NCBI RefSeq assembly: GCF_050859025.1 | Contig: NZ_CP138200.1 | Coordinates: 4,588,001 to 4,652,000, forward strand | Reading direction: 5' to 3' | From: Wukongibacter sp050859025 | GTDB lineage: Bacteria; Bacillota; Clostridia; Peptostreptococcales; Caminicellaceae | Length of the DNA stretch: 64,000 nucleotides | Part shown: positions 35,651-45,071 of the stretch, in pieces | How positions within the stretch are numbered: position 1 is the first letter of the stretch | Layout of the letters: the number at the start of each line of letters is the position of its first letter | Notes under the pieces: model-generated | Seen by the model: the letters and a program-made list of their open reading frames with translations, nothing else | What the model was told of the DNA's origin: nothing | Database searches by the model: none | Program-made: the position numbers and the translations under genes

Positions 35651-36511
35651 TTAAACATCATACTCCATATCTTTTTCAGCCATTTTAAAGAACTCAAATG
35701 AATTATTCACTTTATCTTCGTCATATTCAACCAATCCCACTAATACTTCTATTTTTATCTTACTAATCAAGTCTTCTTCAAATTTAATATTTTGAACTGC
35801 ATTCTTTAATCTATTTTTAACTATTTCTCCATCATTATTTTGAGTTAAGAAAACAATACCAAACATATTTTGATCTCTTAATAGGTACTTTTTATCTTCC
35901 AAGCGGAGCATATCATCAATCTGTCTAGATAATAATTTTATTATTTTATCATATTTCATCTTCCCAATTATTTTGATTAATTCCTCTGAATATTTAATTT
36001 TTACTAACATTAAGTTAACTAATATACCATATCTCTTATTAATATTTATATATCCTTGTACTTCATCAAAAAAGGATTGAGAATTTCTTAAACCAGTTTC
36101 TTTATCGATCATTACCAATTCTTCATTTTCCTGCTTTAAACTATAATTTTCTACCTGTATATCTCTAATCAATTTCCCTTTATAAGCAAATAAAATGGCA
36201 AATGCGGGTATAATAATCATCCAAAAATAAACTCTTACTCCAACCGGTAGAGATTGAGTTATATTTAAAAAAATATAAAAACTAGCATAGAGAAAATCAA
36301 ATATAATTGAATATAAAATAGCAAAGGTGATACTTGTATAATAGCTAATAATCGTCCCAATCATAACACTTACTATCATAAAAAAACTCACAGCTTCTTT
36401 TTCAAATTCACCATAGGCAAAAACAATAATTAGTAAAAAAAACATATTCATGATTACTGTATCTACTAAATCAATTTTTTTTGATACTCTTGTATTTATT
36501 TTTCTTACCAT
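35651..36511 (-). CDS. ydaK: YdaK-like membrane c-di-GMP receptor with degenerate GGDEF domain
   Basis: A 286-residue protein with four N-terminal membrane helices (about 15-110) and a short coiled segment. A GGDEF-fold domain follows, starting with DKETGLRNSQSFFDEV, the usual opening of such domains. The active-site GG[D/E]EF is replaced by DQNMF, so it cannot be a cyclase. The I-site RLED remains at about 203-206 with near-normal spacing. YdaK of B. subtilis and PssE of Listeria are described as c-di-GMP receptors of this type that control the adjacent synthase. The start is ATG 36511, 8 bases after GGGAG, rather than the preceding TTG. Confidence 0.85.
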   Translation of the reverse strand: MVRKINTRVSKKIDLVDTVIMNMFFLLIIVFAYGEFEKEAVSFFMIVSVMIGTIISYYTSITFAILYSIIFDFLYASFYIFLNITQSLPVGVRVYFWMIIIPAFAILFAYKGKLIRDIQVENYSLKQENEELVMIDKETGLRNSQSFFDEVQGYININKRYGILVNLMLVKIKYSEELIKIIGKMKYDKIIKLLSRQIDDMLRLEDKKYLLRDQNMFGIVFLTQNNDGEIVKNRLKNAVQNIKFEEDLISKIKIEVLVGLVEYDEDKVNNSFEFFKMAEKDMEYDV

Positions 36512-36552
36512 CAAAACTTCTCCCTTATCTATAGAAATCGCAGTAAATCTTT

Positions 36553-36610
36553 TACATTTCGATTCCTCAAATATCCTAGAAGCATCGACTATTTGAGAAA
36601 CCGAAATGTA
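36553..36610. repeat. 58-bp hairpin element inside the operon, upstream of the YdaK-like gene
   Basis: TACATTTCG (36553-36561) pairs with CGAAATGTA (36602-36610), and CCTCAAATA with TATTTGAG further in. This gives about 17 pairs with two small interruptions and a 16-base loop. It lacks a T-run, so termination is unlikely. It fills the gap between the large membrane protein gene and the YdaK-like gene and could be a small palindromic repeat or an RNA processing site. Confidence 0.5.
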
Positions 36611-36626
36611 GGTTTATAGGTGCGTT

Positions 36627-38066
36627 CTATATGGTTTCTTTTTTTAATATAATAAAAGTAACATATGCAAGATTAAAATACAATAATATATCTAAGGACA
36701 AGGTGCTCATAAATAGATGCTTCCTAAAATCTGTATCTCCCGCACCAATAAATGATACTAAAATTTGCGAAAACCCAGTCAGAAAAACATATAGTAGAAC
36801 TATTTCAATATAAATGCCACTCTGAACATTATTACTTTTTTTATATCCTAAATATCTATTAATAGATAAAACTAAACAAATAATTAGAAACATATAAATC
36901 AAGCCTGAGTTTTTAGGTAGATAATTATTTTTTAAATAACTCCAAAAAGTAAAAAAATTTGTTTTCTTACCATATTCCATACCTACTTTTCTCTCATAGT
37001 TTCCGAGAACCTCTGGTCTTATTGTATAACTATTCTTAAGTCCTAATCTCATCATCTTTTTAAATTCCTTTGGATTTTTAAAATAATAGAAAGTAACGGA
37101 AACTATATTGTACCTTGAGTAAAAATCCCTTAATAATTCCTCATCTCTTGGATCTACGACTGGAGTTCCATCGAAATAAATGGTTCCTGATAAAAGTGCA
37201 TATTGTTCATTAAGTCCTATTTTTTTTGTAACGCTTTGCACATCGGGTTCAAAAAGCATTACTCCCCTAGTAATCATATGATATTTATTAATTAGATAGA
37301 TGTTGTCATTAATAACCACATACATTAATAATGTAGATACAAGTAAAATAGAGCCTAATGTCATTGCCACTATTTTTTTCCTCTTACTCATTTTAAAAAA
37401 TATTAATACTAATAAAACCAAGAAGGCCAATATTCCATTAGGTGAAAATTGATTTTTAGCTCCCATAAACATAAATGTAGATAAAGAAAAAATAACTAAA
37501 TACTTTATCCTAAAATCCCCTTCGGCTGCAAATTTTAATAAAGCCCCTATTGAAAGAAGATAAAACGAAAATGCTATTGATTCTCCAAAAAAACTATTGA
37601 AGTATGAGGTATATCCAATATCACCAAATATAAAAATTGCCATCACGGCAATAAAATATTTAAGCTTTATACTACAAGTCATTGTTACAGCAACTTCTAC
37701 CATCCAGTATATTGCTAAAGCGAGAATCATAAGACATAACAATCCATGAAATCTTATGTCGAATTTTTCATCTCTAGTAAATATATCATCTATCTTCATA
37801 GCTATTTTTATAAAAATACTATGTGTCGACTTATTACTTCCCTTGAGATCATTAAAATACTGCAACTTATCGTATTTATGGTTGAAGTAACCAAAATAAT
37901 CATTCTTATTTCTCTCGTTTTCATGGTTTAAGTCATTTGATATCATTATTCTATAAAAGTCACCATTATCGGCTAATCCTATCAGTGGTTCTAAAAACAG
38001 AGCATATCCAGATGTTAAAATTAAAAGCAACACTGCAACAACCGATGGTTTAATAATTCTATTCAT
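36627..38066 (-). CDS. polytopic membrane protein of the exopolysaccharide operon, possible GT-C-like transferase
   Basis: A 479-residue protein with 10-12 hydrophobic segments. The first extracytoplasmic loop has the charged sequence LIGLADNGDFYRIMIS, an acidic motif directly after helix 1. This resembles the catalytic first loop of GT-C glycosyltransferases. Another loop contains YTSYFNSFFGESIAFSFYLLS. It has no close family that I can name. It lies between GtrA-like and YdaK-like genes with 2- and 115-base gaps. A plausible role is transfer of a lipid-linked sugar, made by the neighbouring GtrB/GtrA pair, onto the polymer or a wall glycan. That is inference from layout. Confidence 0.6.
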   Translation of the reverse strand: MNRIIKPSVVAVLLLILTSGYALFLEPLIGLADNGDFYRIMISNDLNHENERNKNDYFGYFNHKYDKLQYFNDLKGSNKSTHSIFIKIAMKIDDIFTRDEKFDIRFHGLLCLMILALAIYWMVEVAVTMTCSIKLKYFIAVMAIFIFGDIGYTSYFNSFFGESIAFSFYLLSIGALLKFAAEGDFRIKYLVIFSLSTFMFMGAKNQFSPNGILAFLVLLVLIFFKMSKRKKIVAMTLGSILLVSTLLMYVVINDNIYLINKYHMITRGVMLFEPDVQSVTKKIGLNEQYALLSGTIYFDGTPVVDPRDEELLRDFYSRYNIVSVTFYYFKNPKEFKKMMRLGLKNSYTIRPEVLGNYERKVGMEYGKKTNFFTFWSYLKNNYLPKNSGLIYMFLIICLVLSINRYLGYKKSNNVQSGIYIEIVLLYVFLTGFSQILVSFIGAGDTDFRKHLFMSTLSLDILLYFNLAYVTFIILKKETI

Positions 38067-38068
38067 AG

Positions 38069-38488
38069 TTAAACCTCTTTAATCGATTTTTTCCTTCTAA
38101 AAACTATATATTCACTTAATTTATAATTAGTAACTATCACAATAATATTAGCAATAATTTTCACTACATATTGGTTGACCATTAATAAGTTTATACAAAC
38201 ATATAATATTGCACTTTCCATTGTTAGTGTTATAACTCTAGCTAAAAAGAATTTTATAAGTTCCTCTGTATCAACTTCCTTTTCACTGGAAGGATTAAAG
38301 ACCCATTTTCTATTTGTTACATAAGCAAATAATACAGATGCACAAAAAGCTATTAGGTTGCTTATCATATAATTAGTATTAATCATTACTAAGAAACTGT
38401 ATATTGAAACATTTATAAGCGTAGTAAAAAATCCCAAAATCAAATAATTAAAGATCCTTCTGCTTTTAAAACCCATCTTTTTGACCAT
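38069..38488 (-). CDS. GtrA-like flippase
   Basis: A 139-residue, four-helix GtrA protein: RRIFNYLILGFFTTLINVSIYSF, then ISNLIAFCASVLFAYVTNRKWVF, which is the family signature. The start at 38488 follows TTGAGGACTTTA with good spacing, and the gene overlaps the end of the GtrB-like gene by 23 bases. An in-frame start at 38530 would give a longer overlap and has no ribosome-binding site. It probably flips the polyprenyl-phosphate sugar produced by the preceding gene. Confidence 0.86.
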   Translation of the reverse strand: MVKKMGFKSRRIFNYLILGFFTTLINVSIYSFLVMINTNYMISNLIAFCASVLFAYVTNRKWVFNPSSEKEVDTEELIKFFLARVITLTMESAILYVCINLLMVNQYVVKIIANIIVIVTNYKLSEYIVFRRKKSIKEV

Positions 38489-39407
38489 TAAAGTCCTCAA
38501 CAAAGTATAGTGGTCTATTTTTTGATTCATTAAAAACTCTCCCTAGATATTCTCCTATAATACCTATACTAATCATCTGTATACCGTTAAGAAACAAAAT
38601 AAGGCTTACTAATGATGCATACCCTACTACAGGATCACCAAACATTATTTTCTTTAGTATTACAAAAACCATATAAATAAAGGACATAGATGCCGTAATG
38701 AATCCAATGATAGTGCTGACTCTTAAGGGAGCAGAGCTAAATGATGTTATGCCCTCAACAGCCAATTCTAGTAGTTTTAGATAGTTCCATTTACTTTTGC
38801 CAGCAGCCCTTGTCTCCCTTTCAAATAGAATCTCTTTTTTCTTAAAGCCTATCCAACTAAAAAAGCCTTTCGTATATCTATGCTGCTCTCTAATTTTTTT
38901 AATAGCCTCAATTGCCCTTCGACTAAGTAATCTAAAATCTCCTGTATCCTCTTGAATATCAACTCTAGCTAGTTTTTTTAGTATCCTATAAAAGTAGTAG
39001 GATGTCTTCTTCTTAAGCCAGCTTTCTCCTTGACGGCTTTTTCTTTTGGCGTAAACATCATCAAAGCCTTCTTCCCAGTATTTAATCATTTCAGGAATTA
39101 ACTCAGGAGGGTCTTGAAGATCTGCATCCATTATAATCACTGCATCGCCTTCAATAAAATCAAATCCCGCTGCCATTGCTATTTCCTTACCATAATTTCT
39201 AGATAAATTGAGATAAGAAATATTTAAATCCTTTTTCCTTAACTCTTTAATTAAATTTAGTGAGTTATCTTGACTCCCATCGTTAACAAAAAATATCTCA
39301 AATCTATAATCAATATCCTTTAGTATTTTAACTAATCTATGATATAACATTTGTAGTGTTTCTTCTTCATTGAATACAGGTATTAGAATAGAAATTAGCT
39401 TATCCAT
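38466..39407 (-). CDS. GtrB/DPM1-like polyprenyl-phosphate glycosyltransferase
   Basis: A 313-residue GT2 enzyme with SILIPVFNEEETL, FFVNDGSQDNS, the DxD motif MDADLQDPPEL and DTGDFRLLSRRA. Two C-terminal membrane helices follow (about 230-300). This is the standard GtrB/YkoT layout, which forms polyprenyl-phosphate glucose or a similar sugar on the cytoplasmic face. A GtrA gene overlaps it downstream. The pair should provide lipid-linked sugar for side-chain or terminal modification. It lies 12 bases after the GH8-like gene. Confidence 0.9.
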   Translation of the reverse strand: MDKLISILIPVFNEEETLQMLYHRLVKILKDIDYRFEIFFVNDGSQDNSLNLIKELRKKDLNISYLNLSRNYGKEIAMAAGFDFIEGDAVIIMDADLQDPPELIPEMIKYWEEGFDDVYAKRKSRQGESWLKKKTSYYFYRILKKLARVDIQEDTGDFRLLSRRAIEAIKKIREQHRYTKGFFSWIGFKKKEILFERETRAAGKSKWNYLKLLELAVEGITSFSSAPLRVSTIIGFITASMSFIYMVFVILKKIMFGDPVVGYASLVSLILFLNGIQMISIGIIGEYLGRVFNESKNRPLYFVEDFNGQKDGF

Positions 39408-39419
39408 AAAGCACCTCCT

Positions 39420-40565
39420 TTAGTTTCTCTTATGTATTATTGAGGAAGATAGTAGGTATTGAAGATTGTCAAAGGAATAAACTTCTTTATTAAGTTCATT
39501 TCCAAAGCCTCCATAAATTTCAGAGCTACTATTCATTACCTGAAACTTCTCACACTCCTCTAACATTATCTCAGCTTTATGGTATTCGCCTTTTAAATAA
39601 AATAATCTAGCTATTAAAGCATATAATGCAGTCGATTGAATATCTGTCATCGGTTCATGTGTTTCATATAAATACGAGGAAAAAATTTTACCATACTTTT
39701 CATATTCATCCCATAACCAATTCATCCCTTCAACGTCGTATTCACCTACTTCTGCTAGATGTAACATCGTATAAACCGATTGAATTAAGCTTATTTCATC
39801 GCCAGTTATATATATATCTTGATCTAAACCATATTGAAACTCATACAAACCGGTTCCTTCAATTTTTGAGTTTTTAATTAACTCATATGAATTTTCATAT
39901 ACTCTATTCCAGTTAGAATCTAAATAAGTTAACTTTTTCATAGTATATAAATCTAAATATGAAATTGTAATATTATTACTTCTGGATTTAGACTTAATAT
40001 CATAAAAATCTAATGGAATATTGTTCTTAACGTTATAATCTAAAAGTGCTTTTGATGATTTTCTAATATATTTTAAGTATTTTTCATCATTCCATTTTTC
40101 ATTCGCCAATATTAGTGACCTTACTAGTCTTAAATCGTCAATAAAAGCATTCGTATTTTTAGTCTGAAAAGTTTTTGTTTTCATCCAAGAAAGGATTCCA
40201 TTATCTAAATATAAATTATTTACAGTCCAATCAAGACATAAATCAAAATATTCTTTTTCATCTCTATTAAGCAAGTACAATAATAGCAATCCCTGAGATT
40301 CAGATAATACATCTCTTCCAGTTGCAATCCTCTCATCATCACTTTTATTATCCATATAGTTTGTATATATCGACAGTTCAGTTCCTGAGATTTTTTGAGT
40401 TACAAATTCTAATGCTTTCTTTTCATGTTCTGGAATATTTTCAATCGATGCAGAATAATTTTTAGTTTTTGTTGATAATGTTATCTTGCCTACTATGATA
40501 CAAATAGTGATAATAGCAAGTATCAAAACTATGAAAGTTAACTGACTTTTTTTAATCATACACAT
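39420..40565 (-). CDS. YdaJ-like secreted GH8-type alpha/alpha-barrel protein
   Basis: A 381-residue protein with an N-terminal membrane anchor (LTFIVLILAIITICIIVGKI) and a helical barrel of the GH8/GH-like (alpha/alpha)6 type. The segment RDVLSESQGLLLLYLL matches the GH8 N-terminal region, including the acidic residue that is the usual proton donor. Later segments include FIDDLRLVRSLILANEKW and STALYALIARLFYLKG. In B. subtilis the corresponding gene ydaJ starts the ydaJKLMN operon, and this gene also leads its operon here. It probably trims or edits the exopolysaccharide. Catalytic residues other than the first Glu cannot be fixed by eye. Confidence 0.75.
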   Translation of the reverse strand: MCMIKKSQLTFIVLILAIITICIIVGKITLSTKTKNYSASIENIPEHEKKALEFVTQKISGTELSIYTNYMDNKSDDERIATGRDVLSESQGLLLLYLLNRDEKEYFDLCLDWTVNNLYLDNGILSWMKTKTFQTKNTNAFIDDLRLVRSLILANEKWNDEKYLKYIRKSSKALLDYNVKNNIPLDFYDIKSKSRSNNITISYLDLYTMKKLTYLDSNWNRVYENSYELIKNSKIEGTGLYEFQYGLDQDIYITGDEISLIQSVYTMLHLAEVGEYDVEGMNWLWDEYEKYGKIFSSYLYETHEPMTDIQSTALYALIARLFYLKGEYHKAEIMLEECEKFQVMNSSSEIYGGFGNELNKEVYSFDNLQYLLSSSIIHKRN

Positions 40566-40727
40566 GACCCCTAAGTTTTTTCTTCCGCTACGCTAGTCAT
40601 ATATTTTGAATTTGTTTCTTACTTCGACAATCATCGTCAAATCCCCTTCTTTTTCAGTTCTGCTCATGTAATTATTTTAGCGTCCTATACCTATTTATAT
40701 CCTTCAATTATTAATTTGCACTCTATA

Positions 40728-40774
40728 AAAATAAATAAGACTTAAAGGCTATTACCTATAAAGTCTTATTTATT
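40728..40774 (-). terminator. rho-independent terminator of the arc operon
   Basis: AATAAGACTT (40734-40743) pairs with AAGTCTTATT (40761-40770), with an inner AGG/CCT extension, followed on the minus strand by TATTTTTATAG. It lies 9 bases beyond the TrmB-family stop codon. Confidence 0.8.
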
Positions 40775-40782
40775 CGTTCATA

Positions 40783-41589
40783 TTATATATGACCTATCCG
40801 CATTTTTTCTCTAATTTTTTTAAGGTTAGGACCAAACTTTTCATCAAGCTCTTTTCTGTATTCTCTATATATTTCAGCTAAATATATATCATGAACAATA
40901 AATGATTCAGCCATCAACATAAATGCCTCGTTTTCTGTCCATATAGCCTGTGGCTTATCTTTATTGAACATTACAAATAGGGACTCTTTTCCATCAGCAA
41001 CCAATGTCAACCATCTTCCGTGTTGTATAACATTCTTTTGCATATCTTCCATCTCATGATAGTAGATTTCCCCTATTTCTTCATTAGTATCTCCATATAG
41101 CACTGTAACCAATTCTATTCCACGATTCTTTAGAATTTTTAGATCTTCTTTCAAAAATTCATAGTCTTCGTTCCAGGCTTCCAGATATATAAACTTCTTT
41201 GCATTAGAAAGCACTGATTTAATTTTATTATTGATATTATCCATTCCCTCTAGATGCAATATATAGGAAATATTATTTGAAGAATTAACTTCCTTTAAGT
41301 TGGCTTTTAGATACTTTACAGTTTTACTTACATTCTTTTTATAAGTGTCTAAGAAGCTTTCAAAATCTAAAGCTATATATTTAACTGGGTTATCACTTAT
41401 CACATTAACTAAATTCTTTTCTAGTAGTTTAGCCATTGCTTCATATATTTTAGCTTGAGGAACTCCTGATATCTTACCTAATTCATAGGCCGTTATATCT
41501 GGTTTTTTGAGAAGAGATATATAAGCCTTAGCCTCGTATTTGTTGAGACCTACTTCCATCATCTTCTCAATGGTTTTATTATCATTCAT
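40783..41589 (-). CDS. TrmB-family transcriptional regulator
   Basis: A 268-residue TrmB-type regulator. Residues 1-75 form a winged helix: MMEVGLNKYEAKAYISLLKK, then TAYELGKISGVPQAKIYEAM. A short coiled coil and a phospholipase D-like C-terminal sensor domain follow (about 105-255), with FIYLEAWNEDYEFL and ELVTVLYGD. TrmB proteins are best known as sugar-responsive regulators in archaea and some clostridia. Here the gene ends the arginine deiminase operon (25 bases after arcC), so it is probably its regulator, with arginine, ornithine or carbamoyl phosphate as the possible signal. A dyad near the arcA promoter is a candidate binding site. Confidence 0.88.
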   Translation of the reverse strand: MNDNKTIEKMMEVGLNKYEAKAYISLLKKPDITAYELGKISGVPQAKIYEAMAKLLEKNLVNVISDNPVKYIALDFESFLDTYKKNVSKTVKYLKANLKEVNSSNNISYILHLEGMDNINNKIKSVLSNAKKFIYLEAWNEDYEFLKEDLKILKNRGIELVTVLYGDTNEEIGEIYYHEMEDMQKNVIQHGRWLTLVADGKESLFVMFNKDKPQAIWTENEAFMLMAESFIVHDIYLAEIYREYRKELDEKFGPNLKKIREKMRIGHI

Positions 41590-41614
41590 TTAGATTTTAG
41601 TCCTTTCGTAGACA

Positions 41615-42544
41615 TTATTTAACTACTAAAGTACCCGTTTTACCTTCGATTCCTTCTCCTGCCTTTTCAAGAGCTGTTATAAGTGCTTTTCTACCTTCCT
41701 TTGAAGCTGCAAACTTCATAGCAGCCTTAACCTTTGGAAGCATTGAACCAGGAGCAAAATGTCCTTCTTTAATATATCTTTCTGCATCGGCTAAATTCAT
41801 TTCACTTAATACCTCTTGGTTAGGCTTTCCAAAGTTGATTGCAACCTTTTCAACAGCCGTTAGTATTATTAGATAATCGGCATCCAATATCTCAGCAATC
41901 TTTTCACTTGCAAAGTCTTTGTCTATAACTGCTGGTACTCCAACTAGGCTGTTTCCTTCTGCTACAACAGGAATTCCACCTCCACCAACGGTTATAACTA
42001 TATGTCCATTTTCTACTAATGTTTTTACTGTTTCTTTTTCAGCAACATCTACTGGAATAGGTGATGGAACAACTCTTCTCCAGCCTCTACCAGCATCTTC
42101 TCTCACTATATAACCCTTCTCTTCCTCAAGCTTTTTAGCTTCTTCTTCTGTATAAAATGCTCCTATTGGCTTTGTAGGATTTTCGAATGCAGGATCATCT
42201 TTATCTACTATAACTTGAGTTACAACTGTAGCAACTGGCTTGCTGTTCCCCCTATTTAACAATTCTTCTCTAATAGCATTTTGAAGATGATATCCAATAT
42301 ATCCTTGGCTCATTGCACCACATTCAGGAAAAGGCATTTCTGGAGTAGAAGCCTCTGTCTTAGAAGCAGTTTCCATAGCTAGGTTTATCATACCTACCTG
42401 AGGGCCATTTCCATGAGCTATAATGACCTCGTTTCCTTTTTCTATCAAATCAACTATTGGTTTAGCTGTATCTTTCACAAGGCTTAATTGTTGTGCCGGT
42501 GTCTTTCCAAGTGCATTTCCACCTAATGCAACTACTATTCTCAT
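41615..42544 (-). CDS. arcC: carbamate kinase ArcC
   Basis: A 309-residue carbamate kinase that makes ATP from carbamoyl phosphate and ADP in the last step of the arginine deiminase pathway. The N terminus VVALGGNALG, the HGNGPQVGMINLAME loop, VTVGGGGIPV and the C-terminal ALITALEKAGEGIEGKTGT all match the family in order and spacing. Length is typical. AAAGGAGGACTAATA precedes the ATG. It is third in the arcA-arcB-arcC order, with a 137-base gap after the ornithine carbamoyltransferase gene. Confidence 0.97.
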   Translation of the reverse strand: MRIVVALGGNALGKTPAQQLSLVKDTAKPIVDLIEKGNEVIIAHGNGPQVGMINLAMETASKTEASTPEMPFPECGAMSQGYIGYHLQNAIREELLNRGNSKPVATVVTQVIVDKDDPAFENPTKPIGAFYTEEEAKKLEEEKGYIVREDAGRGWRRVVPSPIPVDVAEKETVKTLVENGHIVITVGGGGIPVVAEGNSLVGVPAVIDKDFASEKIAEILDADYLIILTAVEKVAINFGKPNQEVLSEMNLADAERYIKEGHFAPGSMLPKVKAAMKFAASKEGRKALITALEKAGEGIEGKTGTLVVK

Positions 42545-42681
42545 TATTAGTCCTCCTTTATTGATCTTTACTTTTATGCTAATTATAAGTTTAGGGCCAT
42601 ATCTTTTAGGCTTCTATTTGATAACCTAATAGACTTGACCCTAATATTTATAAAACCTTAACTAACATTTTAAAGCTAAAG

Positions 42682-43674
42682 CTATTTACCCATTGTTGCT
42701 ACCATAACTGCTTTAATCGTATGCATTCTATTTTCAGCTTCATCGAAAACTACTGAATGCTTACTTCTAAATACTTCATCAGTTACTTCCATTGATTCTA
42801 ATCCAAACTTTTCGTATATGTCTTTTCCTATTACTGTTTTTGTGTCATGGAAGGCTGGTAAACAATGCATAAAGATTACATCAGGGTTTTCTGTTTTCTT
42901 AATCATATCCATATTTACTTGGTATGGCTTAAGCTGATTGATTCTTTCTTCAAACATATGCTCTTCACCCATTGATACCCATACATCCGTATAGATTACA
43001 TCGGCATCCTTAACGCCTTCTTCTATATTTTCTGTAAATTCTATTATTGCTCCAGTATCTTTTGCTACTTCCTTCATTTCTTCTACCAATTCTTCTGTTG
43101 GAAATAACTCTTTAGGAGCTACTCCTACAAAGTGCATACCCATCTTTGCAGCACCAATCATTAATGAATTACCCATATTATTTCTTGCATCTCCTGTATA
43201 TACAAACTTAACTTTGTTTAGAGGCTTATCAACATGCTCCATTACTGTTAAGAAGTCTGCAAGGATTTGTGTTGGATGATAAAGATCTGTAAGTCCATTC
43301 CAAACTGGCACTCCAGCATGGGCAGCTAAATCATCTACAGTTTCTTGCTTAAATCCTCTAAACTCAATACCATCGTAGTATCTTCCAAGTACCTTAGCTG
43401 TATCTTCAATCGATTCCTTCTTACCCATTTGGCTGTTACTTAAGAATGTAACTTGCGCACCTTCATCAAATGCTGCTACCTCAAATGCACATCTTGTTCT
43501 TGTTGACGTTTTTTCAAATAATAGTACAATATTTTTTCCTTTTAAAAGATCACCTTTAATTCCTGCTCTTTTCTTTCTCTTAAGGTCCATTGATAAATCT
43601 AACATGTACTTAATTTCTTGTGGCGTAAAATCCTTTAATGTTATGAAATTTCTTCCTTTTAAATTGATTGGCAT
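42682..43674 (-). CDS. arcB: ornithine carbamoyltransferase (catabolic, ArcB)
   Basis: A 330-residue ornithine carbamoyltransferase. Visible motifs are the carbamoyl-phosphate site FEKTSTRTRCAFE, then HPTQILADFLT, and the ornithine-site segments DVWVSMGEE and FMHCLPAFHD. Its length and its place between arginine deiminase and carbamate kinase indicate the catabolic enzyme, which splits citrulline to ornithine and carbamoyl phosphate. AAAGGGAGGAACAAAA precedes the ATG. Sequence alone does not separate anabolic ArgF from catabolic ArcB; the operon context does. Confidence 0.96.
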   Translation of the reverse strand: MPINLKGRNFITLKDFTPQEIKYMLDLSMDLKRKKRAGIKGDLLKGKNIVLLFEKTSTRTRCAFEVAAFDEGAQVTFLSNSQMGKKESIEDTAKVLGRYYDGIEFRGFKQETVDDLAAHAGVPVWNGLTDLYHPTQILADFLTVMEHVDKPLNKVKFVYTGDARNNMGNSLMIGAAKMGMHFVGVAPKELFPTEELVEEMKEVAKDTGAIIEFTENIEEGVKDADVIYTDVWVSMGEEHMFEERINQLKPYQVNMDMIKKTENPDVIFMHCLPAFHDTKTVIGKDIYEKFGLESMEVTDEVFRSKHSVVFDEAENRMHTIKAVMVATMGK

Positions 43675-43817
43675 TTTTGTTCCTCCCTTTAAATTATTTT
43701 TTGTCGGCTTTAGGTTCTCGGCTACCGGTCATATTATTGATAAAATACTATTGCTTCTTCACCTCTGAAGATTTTATTCTAAAAAACCATTAACCGCTAA
43801 CTGTCAACCGTTATTTT

Positions 43818-45053
43818 TTATATCATTTCTCTATATAATGGCATGCTCATACATCTCGGGCCTCCACGACCTCTGGATAACTCCGATGATGGCATTATAT
43901 GAAGCTTTATACCGTGTTCTTCTAAAAGCCTATTTGTAACATAGTTTCTTGAATATACTATAACTTCACCTGGTGCTATGGCTAATGTATTAGATCCATC
44001 ATTCCATTGTTCTCTGGCTGCATCAATCATATTTCCAGCTCCACAACGAATTAATGTTACATCATCAAGCTCTAAATATTTCTTAAGTATATCACTAAGC
44101 TCCATCATTTCCTTTTCTATTGTCAATTCCTCTGGAGCTTTGCCCTTTCTTATTGAATAAACTGTAAGAGGGCCCTCAATTTCAGGATGAATTGTGAATT
44201 TATCATAATCGACCATAGTAAACACTGTATCAAGATGCATAAATGCTCTTTTCTTTGGGATATCCAAGGCTAGCACTACTTCAAAGCTCTCATCTACGCT
44301 AAATATCTTCTTGGCAAGTTTCTCAATAGCTGCTGCTTCTGTTCTTTCGGATATTCCAATAGCAATTACCTTATCACTAAGCACCAGCTGATCTCCGCCT
44401 TCAATCGAAGACTTTTCTTCCCTATCATACCAAAATGGTACTTCAGAACCTTTAAATATTTCATGATACTTAAATATATATTTAGAGAATAATGTTTCTC
44501 TATTTCTAGTAATTGTTTTCATATGATTTAGAGAAATTCCACTCCCTATGGTAGCAAAGGGATCCCTCGTAAAATATAGATTTGGCATAGGATCTACTAT
44601 AAAAGGATAGTTAGATTCAATCATATCTGCTAAAGATGTCTTTTTATATTCCTTTATCTCATCTTTCCTAATACCTTCCATCATCTTATTTATCATTTCT
44701 ATGTTTGAAGAAAAATTTAAAAGATACTCTTTTATAAGTTCCTTTTTTCTACTACTTTTAATTCTGGCCTCTCTTATGAACTCATCTACAAACATATTTC
44801 TTATATCATTATTTACAAGAGCTTCAGCAGCTAGCTCCTCTAGGTAAACTACCTCAGTTCCATTGTCTCTAAAAATATCTGCAAATGCATCATGTTCTTG
44901 TCTCGCTATCTTCAAGTAAGGAATGTCATCAAATAACAGTCTATCCATCAAATCTGGTGTCAAATTTTCTATTTCTTTTCCAGGTTTATGTAGTAAAACC
45001 TTTTTTAACCTTCCTATTTCGGAATATACCTGTAAAGTATTTTTTATACCCAT
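43818..45053 (-). CDS. arcA: arginine deiminase ArcA
   Basis: A 411-residue arginine deiminase, converting arginine to citrulline and ammonia. The substrate-binding PNLYFTRDPFA, the FMHLDTVFTMVD catalytic-histidine segment and the C-terminal SRGRGGPRCMSMPL with the nucleophilic cysteine are all present. GAGNMIDAAREQWNDGSN is also typical. Length is normal. It is first in the arc operon, with a strong promoter and a dyad 30-85 bases upstream. The ribosome-binding site is GGTGGGGGTGTG. Confidence 0.97.
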   Translation of the reverse strand: MGIKNTLQVYSEIGRLKKVLLHKPGKEIENLTPDLMDRLLFDDIPYLKIARQEHDAFADIFRDNGTEVVYLEELAAEALVNNDIRNMFVDEFIREARIKSSRKKELIKEYLLNFSSNIEMINKMMEGIRKDEIKEYKKTSLADMIESNYPFIVDPMPNLYFTRDPFATIGSGISLNHMKTITRNRETLFSKYIFKYHEIFKGSEVPFWYDREEKSSIEGGDQLVLSDKVIAIGISERTEAAAIEKLAKKIFSVDESFEVVLALDIPKKRAFMHLDTVFTMVDYDKFTIHPEIEGPLTVYSIRKGKAPEELTIEKEMMELSDILKKYLELDDVTLIRCGAGNMIDAAREQWNDGSNTLAIAPGEVIVYSRNYVTNRLLEEHGIKLHIMPSSELSRGRGGPRCMSMPLYREMI

Positions 45054-45071
45054 ATCACACCCCCACCATCT

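Noticed and set aside
43675..43817. Short GGTT-rich degenerate repeats between arcA and arcB, similar in style to 1395-1440
   Set aside because: Too short and degenerate to support as a repeat family or regulatory site.
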